64,000 nucleotides of DNA from Nipponacmea schrenckii (lineage: Eukaryota > Mollusca > Gastropoda > Lottiidae): NCBI GenBank assembly GCA_030562195.1, contig CM060202.1:20694317-20758316 (forward strand), read 5' to 3'. A program made the translations under genes and the position numbers. Each line of letters opens with the position of its first letter. The stretch's first letter is position 1. The notes under the pieces are model-generated. The model had not been told where the DNA came from and did no database searches. It saw nothing but the letters and a program-made list of their open reading frames with translations. Shown here one piece after another: positions 43,301 to 48,423 of the stretch.

Positions 43301-46300
43301 GTCACTGACATCTCTAACAATTGTTTACAAGCTTTCTCTCGAGGACTTGGATTTGTTGTATTGGCTTGACTTCATCTTAATATTTGTCTTTCTGTCAAGG
43401 ACTTTCATTGGCTATATTGGCGCTTGTATTATTCAATGAAAATTTTGTTTTCACAAATAGTGTTCAATGGTTTTCAAGGTACTAAGGTAACTGTGTTTGT
43501 ATTGTGCTGACCTCTGTTACCATGGCTACATTAGAAAAGCTGTCTGATATCAGACTAATCCTTTCCTGTGCTGCCATCCATTTTATGGTAAATATTGGAT
43601 GAGTTAACACACACTTGTGTTAAATGGGATCATGTGATACAAAATGGCTCTTGTTCCGACTGAAAATGGATGACTTTATCACACTTAAATGGCTTGTGGT
43701 TCAGACCAAGAACTATAGACTTTATCAAGTATTTATTTGTGGTGTAAAGTCTTTTATGTTTGATTTTTTGTAGGTAAGAAGATAAACAGGGTGGCATGTG
43801 GTTCAGCTCACAGTCTAGCATGGTCAACTCACAAACCAGTCAGCGCCGGTAAACTACCCACAGATATCCCAATGGAATACAATCATTTAAAATCTATTTC
43901 TATCATCACACTGAGGAATCGACTCGTCCTGCTGCATCATTTCTCAGACTTATTCTGTCCTTCTATCTCCATGTTTGATCTACAAGACACAGCCCTAGGG
44001 GAGGAGGCCAATGATAATGGAAATGGTTTTGATAGTTTACGTGGTGTTCTAGTGTCGTCTGCTAAGGTAAGGCTGTTTTGGTTGGTTGGTACGAAATGAA
44101 ATTTTTCTTTGTCAATCAATAGGACATTAATTCTTGAATTTCTTGGAATAAAAGCAGCAAATGATAGATATCAAGGTTTGAAAAAGAGTATTTGTATAAC
44201 TAGAAACACAAAGGCAATATTACTGTATAACTCACTTCTTTCATAGAAAAGCACATAACATTTCAACACAATTTACTGATGACACATGTAAAATGAAAAT
44301 ATTTCAAAGAATTTAATTTTGATCTGATATTTTCAGGAAACAGCATTCCGGAAAGTTGTTCAGGCTACAATGGTACGAGATAAGCAACATGGTCCTGTTG
44401 TAGAACTCAACAGATTACAGGTAAGGGCATTGGGTCAAGGTCATTAGTTGAAAGATCAAGGTCAATGCTTGGGTCATAGTGAGGGGTTAGTATCTAGGTT
44501 GGGGTCCTTATGTATGAGGTCAGGGTCAAGGCTGGGTTCTTAGTGAGGGTTTAGTGTCTAGTTTAGGGTCATTATGTAGTAGGTCAGGGTCAAGACTGGG
44601 TTAATTGTGAGGGGTAAGGGTCAAGGGGGTCATTATGCAACAGGTCAAGGTTGGGTTCATTGCAAGGTAACAGGGTCATTTTAAGGGTTGATGCAGTCAT
44701 TACAAGAGTCAGGACCGGGGTCCTTGAATGGGTTAAGTCTAGTGTCATTGAAAAGGTCAAGGCTAAGGTCATTAAAAAAATCAAGGACATTTTCATAGAT
44801 CAAATTTTGCATGTCGATTCTATCTGTTGTATCTTCTGTCGCAACTTTAATCCAAGATATGATTGTTGAATATTTGAATTATTTTTCAAGGTCAAAAGAT
44901 CCAAGAATAAAGGAGGCTTTGCAGGACCAGACGGTATTAAATCTGTGTTTGGTCAAATGGCTCAGAAAATGTCTGTATTCGGTCCAGAAAGTTTAATGTT
45001 ACCTCATAGAGTCTGGAAGGTGAAATTTGTTGGTAAGTTGATCAATTATTGAATAAAACACATTTTATCATTTAGAGAGTCTACATAGCTAGATATGTTT
45101 ATTTGGTATTTAGGTCTATCAACTCAACATCTCTTTCAGAGAGTCCACATAGCTAATAATGTTTATTTGATATTTAGAGAGTCCACATAGCTAATAATGT
45201 ATATTTGGTATTCAGGTTTGTCAACCCACCATACCTTTTAGAAAGTCCATAGCTAATAATATTTATTTGATATTTAGAGAGTCCACATAGCTAATAATGT
45301 ATATTTGGTATTTAGGTTTGTCAACCCACCATCCCTTTTAGAAAGTCCATAGCTAATAATATTTATTTGATATTTAGAGAGTCCACATAGCTAATAATGT
45401 ATATTTGGTATTTAGGTTTGTCAACCCACCATCCCTTTTAGAAAGTCCATAGCTAATAATATTTATTTGATATTTAGAGAGTCCACATAGCTAATAATGT
45501 ATATTTGGTATTTAGGTTTGTCATCTCTACATCCCTTTCAGAGAGTCCACATAGCTAATAATTGAATTGTTTATTTGAATCCTGTTTTAGGTGAGAGTGT
45601 TGATGACTGTGGTGGAGGTTACAGTGAATCTATCGCCGAGATTTGTGATGAGTTACAGAATGGTTGTCTCCCCTTGTTAATTGTAACACCTAATGGCCGT
45701 GATGAATCTGGTTTTAATCGAGATTGTTTCATCCTCAATCCTCTTCTCAACTCACAGCTACATCAGAATATGTTCAGATTTCTAGGTAAGTTCTACAGTT
45801 AGGATGTTCTTAGTTATCAGGTGTTGCTTGACATTTCTAGTGGATGTACACAGCTTTAATGCTCTTCCCCCTTCTCAATGATCTGTGTTCAATGATCTGT
45901 GTTCAATGATCTCGGTTCAATAATCTCTGTTCAATTATCTCTGTTCAATAATATCTGTTAAATTATCTCTGTTCAATTATCTCTGTTCATAATCTCTGTT
46001 CAATAATCTGTGTTCAATGATATGTTTTATGATCTCTGTTCAATGATCTCTGTTCAATAATCTCTGTTCAATTATCTCTGTTCAATAATATCTGTTAAAT
46101 TATCTCTGTTCAATGATCTCTGTTCAATTATCTCTGTTTAATGATCTCTGTTCATCAGTTCTGATGAGCAGAATTGCTCAAAGAAATAAAGAACTTGAAC
46201 TCTGTTCAATGATCTCTGTTCAATAATCTCTGTTTAATATTTAAGGTATTTTAATTGGTATAGCTATTAGAAGTGGCAGTCCTCTGAGTTTGAATATAGC

Positions 46301-48423
46301 GGAGTCGGTTTGGAAACAACTGGCCAGTATGCCATTAAATATGTCTGATTTAACAGAACTTGATAAAGACTTCTTACCAGGTAATGTACAGTATTAGATA
46401 GAATACAAGACGCACCTTTTCTGAAACTTCACAAATTTACCTTAGTGTTGAAAGAAAGAAACAACTATATTTACAAGGATAATAACTTAGGTTCTCAAGG
46501 ATCCCGTTTAACAGGTGGTCCTTGGCAAAACATTGCATTGATCCTTCCTGGATTATCAGTACCCATTCACAGCTGGGTTGACTGAACTTATGAGTGAAAA
46601 TGACTTATTCAAGGTCATCAAAAGTTATCGATAACGAAGCCTCTGACCAAACAAATCATCTAAGATGGAAGGTATGAATTTCCTGTAAACTATATTAAAA
46701 ATATATTGATGTTTATATTTCAGGATTAATCTGTATAAAAGGAATGGATGATGAGAGTTTGAAGGCTGCCGACATGCCGTTTAGTATACCCAGTGCTTCT
46801 AGCCAGGAAGTACATCTTAGTTCTAAATATTCCCGTATCACGCCTGAAAACAAGTCAGAATATATCAAACTAGCCATGAATTATAGGTCAGTTAGCTTTT
46901 GTTATTATCCTTCTCGTTACAAGGTGATGAGGTTGTATATTTCTCTCCGTCTGTCTACAATAAGTTTGTGAATTCTATACAGGCTACAGTTTTTATACAG
47001 TAAAATTATGATAAATTATCTTGGACAACTTATATTTTTGGTAAAAATTTGACACAACTGCCCCTTGATATACTAATAATTTATGAGGGAAGTGGGCATA
47101 CATGAGAAAGTTTACCCTAGAAAATTGGTAGAGCCAATGAACTTTGTATATGAGGAAGTTAGTATATCAATTATAAGTGAGTAAGTATTTTATTATGGTG
47201 TTGAGAAGAATGTTAAAGTTATAAGAATTATTATTACAGGCTACATGAGTTTGATGATCAGATAAAATGGGTGAGAGAAGGAATGTCTAAAGTTGTTCCG
47301 GTTCCATTATTGTCTTTATTTACTGGATTTGAACTAGAAACTATGGTAACTGATAATTTTTTTTGTTTAAGAGACTTATGTAATATAGTAAATTATATAT
47401 TTGTTCAATTGTCTTCATGTCCATTTTGAGATAAATGATGTTTCAAATATTTTCCAGTCTTCATTAGCCTATAAGGTGCAGAAGAGTAGGACCTTAATCT
47501 CTATTCGTTTCATTTGAAATATTTTCCATGAATGAAAAGAACAGAATGATGTTGCTTTATTTCACCTAATTGAATTATATTTCATAAAAATAATCCACCT
47601 CACCAACTGATTTTTTTTTTTTGCACAGGTTTGTGGCAGTCCTGATATTCCCCTGACTCTATTAAAAGCTGTAGCCACGTATAAAGGTATCGAATCCACC
47701 TCACCACTTATACAGTGGTTCTGGGAAACCATGGAAGATTTCACAAATAATGAACGATCTTTATTTTTACGATTTGTCTGGGGTCGAACCAGGTTACCCC
47801 GAACTATCGCTGATTTTAGAGGGCGAGATTTTGTACTCCAGGTAAGAATTGATAACTCTAAAGTCTAACTCAAAAAGCACACCAGTTTTGGGCATTCATC
47901 TACAGAAAGACATGGTGCTCTATGAATAGACTTATTATTATTATTTAATATTTTGTATTTTATTAATTATAATTATTATTCTTATTTTTTTGATTTTATT
48001 TATTTATTTATTTGTTTATTTATTTGTTTATTATTTATTTATTTATTTATTTGTTTATTTATTTGTTTATTATTTATTTATTTAATTATTTTTTTATTAT
48101 TATTATTATTATTGTTGTTTTATTGTTTACTTCACTTCCTATTTTAGGTATTAGATAAATACAACCCACCAGACCACTTTCTACCTGAGAGTTATACCTG
48201 TTTCTTTCTCCTGAAAATGCCGAGATATTCCTGTAAATCTGTGTTACGTGAGAAACTGAAATATGCCATCCATTTCTGTAAGTCGATCGATACGGACGAT
48301 TACGCGAGAGTGGCTTTAACCGGTGAGACGATGGATGAGGACACGCCCGACGGGAACGAGGATACAGATGATATGGAGTGTATCGACTCTGAGGGAGAAA
48401 TCGTGGACTCGGATACTAGCTAG
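366..48423 (+). CDS. HERC2: HERC2 E3 ubiquitin ligase, 5'-truncated by window (73 exons)
   Basis: Giant HECT-type ubiquitin ligase. In vertebrates HERC2 acts in DNA-damage signalling, centrosome integrity and protein turnover. I chained 73 coding exons (w1-w73), all GT-AG and all phase-compatible, totalling 13,966 nt: one partial codon, 4,654 residues and the stop TAG at 48421-48423. Human HERC2 is about 4,834 residues, so only the N-terminus is missing upstream. Domain order matches the family exactly: RLD1, cytochrome-b5-like, MIB/HERC2, UBA-like, CPH, ZZ, DOC, RLD2, RLD3, HECT. Residue numbers in the block entries count from the first full codon in this window (367). No frameshift or internal stop was seen, so the gene looks functional. 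Most introns are 0.1-1.5 kb; the exception is the 2.96-kb intron between w12 and w13, expanded by repeats. The gene is convergent with the receptor gene at 52-55 kb. Confidence 0.97.
927..1080 (+). repeat. 76-bp element, about 2 copies (forward)
   Basis: Two copies of the dispersed unit with core ACCAGCTGGTAGAAAGGATC and CCTAAGTTATTATCCTTGTA, in the intron between w1 and w2. The second copy is internally deleted. Same family as loci at 2.7, 15.3, 19.0, 23.2, 39.6, 42.3, 46.5 and 63.1 kb. Confidence 0.9.
1385..1650 (+). mobile_element. SINE 3' tails, repeated
   Basis: Several partial 3' ends in tandem (CATTAGGCCATTAGTTGCAG, GTAAAACTCCATTCATTTCA) in the intron between w2 and w3. No head is seen, so these are truncated copies of the family at 4.9 and 21.8 kb. 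Confidence 0.65.
1726..5532 (+). CDS. HERC2: HERC2 exons w3-w7: first RCC1-like domain (RLD1)
   Basis: Exons: w3 1726-2072, w4 2397-2656, w5 3141-3312, w6 4337-4610, w7 5329-5532; window residues about 149-567. RCC1 blade signatures repeat: [43 protein letters not shown] and [13 protein letters not shown]. This is a seven-bladed propeller used for protein binding. Two intron positions are shared with RLD2 and RLD3: phase 2 after the HGDN motif, and phase 2 inside the Trp codon of WGKGD. The intron between w5 and w6 (3313-4336) holds no gene, only a stretch at 4137-4225 similar to 25,885-25,950. w7 continues past the propeller ([18 protein letters not shown]). Confidence 0.95.
2690..2790 (+). 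repeat. Degenerate 76-bp element
   Basis: Decayed copies of the CAGCTGGTAGA unit (CAGCTGGTAGACGACCCTCT and a second CCAGCTGGTAGACC) in the intron between w4 and w5. Only the core is recognisable. Confidence 0.6.
4910..5275 (+). mobile_element. tRNA-derived SINE, near full length
   Basis: The head retains GACGCTAACCTGATGGTCCA and GGTTTAATCCCGG (B box). The body follows with TTTTTCAGCCCGGTTTCCCC, AGGCTAATGCCGCTGTCCTG and GTCTTCATTAGCCCATAAGG. The 3' end is CGTAAAACTCCATCCATTTC with an (ATTTC)n tail. Located in the intron between w6 and w7; another partial tail precedes it at about 4,800-4,900. Confidence 0.8.
6844..12631 (+). CDS. HERC2: HERC2 exons w8-w13: helical linker between RLD1 and cytochrome-b5 domain
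   Basis: Exons: w8 6844-7072, w9 7548-7687, w10 8147-8310, w11 8615-8838, w12 9326-9481, w13 12446-12631. Recognisable conserved pieces are [20 protein letters not shown] (w8), [20 protein letters not shown] (w9), [15 protein letters not shown] (w11), [18 protein letters not shown] (w12) and [15 protein letters not shown] (w13). w10 is acidic and poorly conserved. The intron before w13 is the largest in the window (2,964 bp) and is filled by repeats, yet w12 and w13 still join in phase 1. The intron before w8 (5,533-6,843) holds no gene that I can support. Confidence 0.93.
7105..7375 (+). repeat. About 70-bp tandem repeat, 3-4 copies
   Basis: Copies share CTTATACCTTGACTACACTA and TATCTTCACAATATCAAACT; located in the intron between w8 and w9, starting 30 bp after the donor. 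It is followed at 7,400-7,490 by a SINE tail (CTTCATTAGCCCATTAGG, then CATTTCATTTCATTT). Confidence 0.85.
8340..8470 (+). mobile_element. SINE 3' fragment
   Basis: Partial body and tail (AAAAAGAGTAAGCTAATACC, CTTCATTAGCCCATTAGGTG, GTAAAACTCCATGCATTTTA) in the intron between w10 and w11. Confidence 0.65.
9660..10860. repeat. Degenerate G/T-rich repeat block in HERC2 intron
   Basis: Low-complexity sequence with almost no C on the + strand, built from variants of TTTGTTATATTTTTTTGGGC, GGGCTATATTTAG and, at 10,600-10,690, a 15-bp TTTGTTATAGTTTTG unit. It appears to be a decayed or precursor form of the regular array that follows. The ORFs of 70-90 codons here (Phe/Tyr/Trp/Leu-rich) are artefacts of the missing C and A. 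Confidence 0.85.
10861..12415 (+). repeat. 22-bp minisatellite with TTTAGGGG, about 70 units
   Basis: Tandem 22-bp unit with core TTTAGGGGTATATTGGAC; variants replace GGGGTATA with GGGGTCTA, GGAGTATA or GGGTTATA. It lies in the HERC2 intron between w12 and w13 and ends 30 bp before the w13 acceptor. Each unit includes a G-run of 3-4, all on the transcribed-sense strand. The array accounts for about half of the window's longest intron. Confidence 0.96.
13061..13320 (+). CDS. HERC2: HERC2 exon w14: cytochrome-b5-like domain
   Basis: A single exon encodes the domain (window residues about 934-1020): [15 protein letters not shown], then [27 protein letters not shown] and [10 protein letters not shown]. 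In true cytochrome b5 two histidines ligate haem: one in HPGG and one in a (G)HS motif. Here HPGG has become SPCG, so the first ligand is lost, while the second His (NHSDNA) is kept. The vertebrate HERC2 domain is also thought not to be a redox cytochrome; a binding or structural role is more likely. The flanking introns are short. Confidence 0.93.
13425..18366 (+). CDS. HERC2: HERC2 exons w15-w23: linker between cytochrome-b5 and MIB/HERC2 domains
   Basis: Exons: w15 13425-13686, w16 14053-14281, w17 14637-14796, w18 15021-15216, w19 15961-16265, w20 16629-16805, w21 17241-17377, w22 17587-17773, w23 18219-18366. Conserved anchors are [71 protein letters not shown] and [19 protein letters not shown]. 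w19 encodes a strongly acidic, low-complexity segment (about 101 codons rich in E and D), longer than the matching human segment as I recall it; it looks disordered. The intron between w18 and w19 is almost entirely inverted copies of the 76-bp repeat. A SINE fragment lies between w22 and w23. Confidence 0.92.
15290..15895 (-). repeat. 76-bp element array, about 8 copies (reverse)
   Basis: The largest array of the family in this window, in reverse orientation (CTACCAGCTGGTCCTTGGTC, TTACAAGGATAACAACTTAG), in the intron between w18 and w19. It is followed by a fragment of the family's leader (CAGCTGGGTTGACTGGAATT, ending about 15,915), which abuts the w19 acceptor region within about 50 bp. Confidence 0.95.
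17845..18110 (+). mobile_element. SINE body and 3' end
   Basis: Lacks the tRNA head but keeps TTTTTCAGCCCTTTTATCCC, GGTACAATAAACTGAGGCAC, GGCTAATGCCGCTGTCCTGG and GTCTTCATTAACCGATAAGG. In the intron between w22 and w23. Confidence 0.7.
18560..18742 (+). repeat. 52-bp tandem repeat with CCCTTTCAGAGAG, about 3.5 copies
   Basis: Units share GCATCCCTTTCAGAGAGTCA and AAAATGTTATCAGGTTATTT. The last partial copy (GAGAGTCCATAT) lies 32 bp before the w24 acceptor. The same CTTTCAGAGAGTC core occurs before w28, w38 and w68. Confidence 0.9.
18775..19415 (+). CDS. HERC2: HERC2 exons w24-w25: MIB/HERC2 domain
   Basis: Exons: w24 18775-18950 and w25 19226-19415; window residues about 1621-1742, domain core about 1655-1725. 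Diagnostic sequence: [18 protein letters not shown], joined across a phase-0 intron to [20 protein letters not shown] and [16 protein letters not shown]. This SH3-like fold is shared only by Mind bomb and HERC2 proteins. w25 ends in an acidic run ([12 protein letters not shown]). The intron upstream of w24 ends in a 52-bp tandem repeat that reaches within about 40 bp of the acceptor. Confidence 0.96.
18975..19125 (-). repeat. 76-bp element, about 2 copies (reverse)
   Basis: Reverse-oriented copies (AGGTTCTCAAGGATCCTTTC, GAGCTGGTCCTTGATCAAAC) in the intron between w24 and w25; the first copy is internally shortened. Confidence 0.88.
19798..20130 (+). repeat. Diverged tandem duplication including the w26 acceptor
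   Basis: Sequence at about 19,801-19,952 is repeated at about 19,956-20,130, with an offset of 153-172 bp because of indels. The upstream copy contains TTTCTAG followed by ATAAATGTAAAACCGAAAGT (from 19,924), nearly identical to the start of exon w26 (20,096). Using the upstream acceptor would read about 20 codons and then hit TAG, so it is an exon-start pseudo-copy rather than an alternative exon. Confidence 0.85.
20096..24393 (+). CDS. HERC2: HERC2 exons w26-w32: middle region including an SH3/Tudor-like segment
   Basis: Exons: w26 20096-20275, w27 20952-21142, w28 21504-21654, w29 22319-22524, w30 22888-23106, w31 23450-23615, w32 24113-24393. Conserved anchors: [20 protein letters not shown] and [12 protein letters not shown] (w27), [14 protein letters not shown] (w29) and [17 protein letters not shown] (w32). 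w30 encodes [19 protein letters not shown] followed by PKGKIHVQF, a small beta-barrel-like module conserved in HERC2. The first about 30 nt of w26 and its acceptor are partly duplicated 172 bp upstream (see repeat at 19,798). The intron between w28 and w29 carries two SINE heads. Confidence 0.93.
21300..21490 (+). repeat. About 50-bp tandem repeat with CCCTTTCAGAGAG, about 4 copies
   Basis: Units share GACATCCCTTTCAGAGAGTC and CACATAACTAATAATGTTTA. The array ends in the sequence that runs into the w28 acceptor (TATATTAACAG, ending 21,503), so the repeat supplies the branch-point region of this intron. Confidence 0.9.
21720..22180 (+). mobile_element. tRNA-derived SINE, two heads and one body
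   Basis: The first head at 21,725-21,795 has TGGCTCTGTGATTTACATGC (A-box region) and GGTTCAATCC (B box, 21,771-21,780). The second head at 21,871-21,935 has TGGCTCTGTGAGTTAGATGC and GGTTTCATCC. The body runs to about 22,175: TTTTTCAACCTGTTTACCCC, AGAGTAGGCTTATGC, GGCAAAATTTCCCTCATTGC, and ends near GTTTTCATAGCCCATGAGG. It sits in the intron between w28 and w29. The architecture fits a pol III SINE. Confidence 0.8.
22565..22690 (+). repeat. 20-bp AT-rich tandem repeat
   Basis: About 5 units of TATTACTAAGTTTTATAGAT and variants in the intron between w29 and w30. Confidence 0.8.
23235..23415 (+). repeat. 76-bp element, about 2.3 copies (forward)
   Basis: Copies of the ACCAGCTGGTAGAAAGGATC unit in the intron between w30 and w31, ending about 35 bp before the w31 acceptor. 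Confidence 0.9.
23655..23905 (+). mobile_element. Diverged SINE copy
   Basis: Recognisable head remnant (GTGTCTCAGTGAGTCTGATT), body (TCTAGTCGTTCAGATGGACT, GATCCCTTGACAGTTAGAAA) and tail (GTCTTCATTAGCCCATTAG) in the intron between w31 and w32. Confidence 0.65.
24785..25657 (+). CDS. HERC2: HERC2 exons w33-w34: UBA-like segment and acidic linker
   Basis: Exons: w33 24785-25082 and w34 25479-25657. w33 has a Ser/Pro-rich, Lys-rich disordered part followed by [19 protein letters not shown] and KALNG. MGF plus a following helix is the hallmark of UBA-type ubiquitin-binding helices. w34 completes it ([12 protein letters not shown]) and ends with an acidic, Ser/Thr-rich stretch. Human HERC2 carries the same arrangement just before its CPH domain. 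That the segment binds ubiquitin is an inference. Confidence 0.88.
25135..25270 (+). repeat. Dispersed GGGACACTGATA repeat (family also at 14.4, 17.4, 27.4 and 28.0 kb)
   Basis: A roughly 120-bp interspersed unit. Shared pieces are GGGGCACTGATAGTATCAAT, TACACCATTCTTATTTTCAA and TCAGACATCTGCGGTT. Other copies: 157-240, 2,240-2,330, 14,398-14,540, 17,405-17,515, 27,405-27,520 and 27,990-28,125, the better ones continuing into AAACTAAGTGTTTGATGACG. All lie in HERC2 introns on the + strand. No terminal repeats were recognised. Confidence 0.7.
26032..27959 (+). CDS. HERC2: HERC2 exons w35-w38: CPH domain and following SH3-like module
   Basis: Exons: w35 26032-26211, w36 27216-27330, w37 27555-27665, w38 27851-27959; window residues about 2367-2539. 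The CPH (Cul7/PARC/HERC2) domain spans w35-w36: [32 protein letters not shown], then [14 protein letters not shown]. In relatives this fold binds p53. w37-w38 encode [20 protein letters not shown] and [14 protein letters not shown], a second barrel-like module similar to Mind bomb repeats. The 1-kb intron between w35 and w36 is mostly a 16-copy tandem array. Confidence 0.94.
26240..26930 (+). repeat. 43-bp tandem array, about 16 copies
   Basis: Units share ACTTACTCTTCTAGACACCT and GATACCACTTTTCATTATGA. The array starts about 30 bp after the w35 donor. Each unit includes CTCTTCTAG, a good match to a 3' splice site. Copies alternate ATACC and ATATC and differ by small indels. Confidence 0.95.
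27785..27840 (+). repeat. Single CTTTCAGAGAG-family unit before w38
   Basis: ACTCTTTTTCAGAGAGTCTA then CATAGCTAATAATGTTAATT, TGATATTTTTGATTCAG. The last AG is the w38 acceptor. One unit only, so the sequence is a dispersed element and not merely a local tandem expansion. Confidence 0.8.
28181..28317 (+). CDS. HERC2: HERC2 exon w39: ZZ-type zinc finger
   Basis: The exon encodes [19 protein letters not shown], then [10 protein letters not shown] and THRHPFIKI. Three CxxC pairs and a terminal His pair give the cross-brace zinc ligands of a ZZ finger. In human HERC2 this domain binds SUMO and histone-H3-like N-termini; the same role here is inferred. The exon joins w38 in phase 2 and w40 in phase 1. 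The 913-bp intron that follows contains a diverged duplicated segment (about 28,330-28,660) and a 28-bp tandem array. Confidence 0.96.
28770..29212 (+). repeat. 28-bp tandem array, about 16 copies, next to w40 acceptor
   Basis: Highly uniform units with core AGCCAGTATAGTATTGTTAC, suggesting recent expansion. The last copy ends about 18 bp before the splice acceptor of w40 (AG at 29,229-29,230), so the branch point probably lies inside the array. Confidence 0.95.
29231..30632 (+). CDS. HERC2: HERC2 exons w40-w42: DOC/APC10 domain and entry to RLD2
   Basis: Exons: w40 29231-29421, w41 29769-29966, w42 30348-30632. The DOC domain (jelly-roll related to APC10) is recognised by [38 protein letters not shown] and [17 protein letters not shown]. 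It continues in w42 with [19 protein letters not shown]. w42 then runs through an acidic linker into the first RLD2 blade, [20 protein letters not shown]. In other ligases DOC domains help recruit substrate. Confidence 0.95.
30993..34388 (+). CDS. HERC2: HERC2 exons w43-w49: second RCC1-like domain (RLD2)
   Basis: Exons: w43 30993-31074, w44 31688-31831, w45 32043-32133, w46 32343-32520, w47 33026-33279, w48 33664-33808, w49 34163-34388; with w42, window residues about 2780-3181. Blade motifs: [59 protein letters not shown] and [14 protein letters not shown]. It is the most conserved propeller here and matches human RLD2 closely. Introns after w45 (phase 2) and w47 (phase 2, inside a Trp codon) fall at the same places as in RLD1 and RLD3. 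w48 uses a weak donor (CAG/GTTCGT). Confidence 0.96.
31095..31400 (+). repeat. 87-bp tandem repeat, about 3.5 copies
   Basis: Units share TTAACAAGAGTTACTTCCCT and AATTTACTAGTGATATATTG in the intron between w43 and w44. Decayed traces continue to about 31,470. Confidence 0.9.
32520..32840 (+). repeat. Purine-rich low-complexity block
   Basis: GGAGGGAGGATGGCAGGGAG, then many AATGAATGAA/GGAATAAATGA variants directly after the w46 donor. No coding value. Confidence 0.75.
34425..34703 (+). repeat. 28-bp tandem array, about 10 copies, running into w50 acceptor
   Basis: Units share TTGAGATATTTTATTTTGAA. The final unit reads TTGACATATTTTATTCCAG, so the actual acceptor of w50 (AG at 34,706-34,707) is a mutated repeat copy: its polypyrimidine tract and AG derive from the array. 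Confidence 0.93.
34708..39417 (+). CDS. HERC2: HERC2 exons w50-w57: linker between RLD2 and RLD3
   Basis: Exons: w50 34708-34876, w51 35494-35671, w52 36325-36621, w53 37089-37350, w54 37848-38138, w55 38276-38412, w56 38722-38847, w57 39146-39417. Conserved anchors: [78 protein letters not shown] and [17 protein letters not shown]. The w53-w54 part (DDTSMTG...EWSDWS...[10 protein letters not shown]) resembles the beta-sandwich that precedes RLD3 in human HERC2. w51 is the least conserved exon. w50 and w57 share the uncommon donor AG/GTTTGT. Confidence 0.94.
34930..35175 (+). repeat. 16-bp pyrimidine-rich tandem repeat
   Basis: About 15 imperfect copies of CTTCACCCCTGTCCCT with ACCCCTACAACC variants, 60 bp after the w50 donor. 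The apparent Pro/Leu/Ser-rich ORF over it is an artefact. Confidence 0.9.
35225..35425 (+). mobile_element. SINE body and 3' end
   Basis: Body (GAGTCGTTCGATATGGACAC, GATCCTTTGACAGTTGCAAA) and tail (ATTGCACACTGCATGGCCTT, GAAGGTGCAGAAGAG) in the intron between w50 and w51. Confidence 0.65.
39490..39705 (+). repeat. 76-bp element with leader (forward)
   Basis: A leader (GACTAAGTCATCTTCA to GGATAATCCAGGAAAA, about 39,493-39,560) is followed by about 2.3 copies of the AGGACCAGCT unit. Intron between w57 and w58, ending about 30 bp before the acceptor. Confidence 0.85.
39736..44066 (+). CDS. HERC2: HERC2 exons w58-w65: third RCC1-like domain (RLD3)
   Basis: Exons: w58 39736-39934, w59 40259-40473, w60 40858-41035, w61 41336-41459, w62 41943-42072, w63 42451-42590, w64 43153-43248, w65 43774-44066; window residues about 3760-4217. 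Blade motifs: [88 protein letters not shown] and [13 protein letters not shown]. w65 carries on into the HECT lead-in ([20 protein letters not shown]). An intron unique to RLD3 splits KLG and GRGG between w61 and w62. Confidence 0.96.
42195..42352 (+). repeat. 76-bp element with leader, single unit (forward)
   Basis: A clean example: leader GACTTTGAATAAATCATCTT, CCAGCTGTAAATGGGTACGG, ATAATCGAGGAAAGATCAAT, then one 76-bp unit. Intron between w62 and w63. This shows the leader and repeat unit travel together. Confidence 0.88.
42740..42985 (+). mobile_element. SINE body and 3' end
   Basis: Contains TCAGTTTCCTCCGTCAGTGA, TCTAGTCGTTCGAATGGGAC, CCTATATACCATAGGGTGTG and CATTGCACACTGCATGGTGT. Intron between w63 and w64. 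Confidence 0.65.
44337..48423 (+). CDS. HERC2: HERC2 exons w66-w73: HECT catalytic domain and C-terminus
   Basis: Exons: w66 44337-44420, w67 44891-45032, w68 45591-45785, w69 46246-46380, w70 46724-46886, w71 47240-47345, w72 47629-47841, w73 48148-48423. HECT signatures include [49 protein letters not shown] and [13 protein letters not shown]. The catalytic motif is [13 protein letters not shown], with the active Cys codon TGT at 48199-48201 (window residue 4581, 73 residues before the stop, close to the human spacing). This Cys accepts ubiquitin from the E2 as a thioester. The C-tail is acidic. w67 and w69 use AAG rather than CAG acceptors. Confidence 0.97.
44425..44800 (+). repeat. Degenerate GGTCAAGG/GGGTCATT repeat
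   Basis: Irregular repeats of AGGTCAGGGTCAAGGCTGGG and TTAGGGTCATTATGTAGTAG starting directly after the w66 donor and fading toward w67. Confidence 0.85.
45060..45570 (+). repeat. CTTTCAGAGAG-family array filling the w67-w68 intron
   Basis: Tandem and higher-order (about 120-bp) repeats made of GAGAGTCCACATAGCTAATA, ATGTATATTTGGTATTTAGG and TTGTCAACCCACCATCCC. They occupy nearly the whole 558-bp intron and reach about 20 bp from the w68 acceptor. Same family as before w24, w28 and w38. Confidence 0.93.
45880..46240 (+). repeat. 14-bp TCTCTGTTCAATAA tandem repeat before w69
   Basis: About 22 imperfect units (CTCTGTTCAATGATCTCTGT) interrupted by an unrelated 60-bp stretch at about 46,155-46,200. 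The last copy, CTCTGTTTAATATTTAAG, forms the acceptor of w69 itself (AG at 46,244-46,245). Confidence 0.9.
46455..46625 (-). repeat. 76-bp element with leader (reverse)
   Basis: Reverse copy: partial unit (TTCTCAAGGATCCCGTTTAA) followed by the leader in reverse (TTCCTGGATTATCAGTACCC, ATTCACAGCTGGGTTGACTG, GACTTATTCAAGGTC). The reverse complement matches the 42.2-kb leader along its length. Intron between w69 and w70. Confidence 0.87.
47455..47515 (+). mobile_element. SINE 3' tail
   Basis: Short 3' end only: GTCTTCATTAGCCTATAAGG, GCAGAAGAGTAGGACC, then CGTTTCATTTGA. Intron between w71 and w72. Confidence 0.6.
47940..48135 (+). repeat. T-rich TTTATTTATTTG low-complexity tract before w73
   Basis: Simple (TTTA)n/(TTTG)n repeat immediately upstream of the w73 acceptor (AG ending 48,147). 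It acts as an unusually long pyrimidine-rich tract. Confidence 0.85.
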
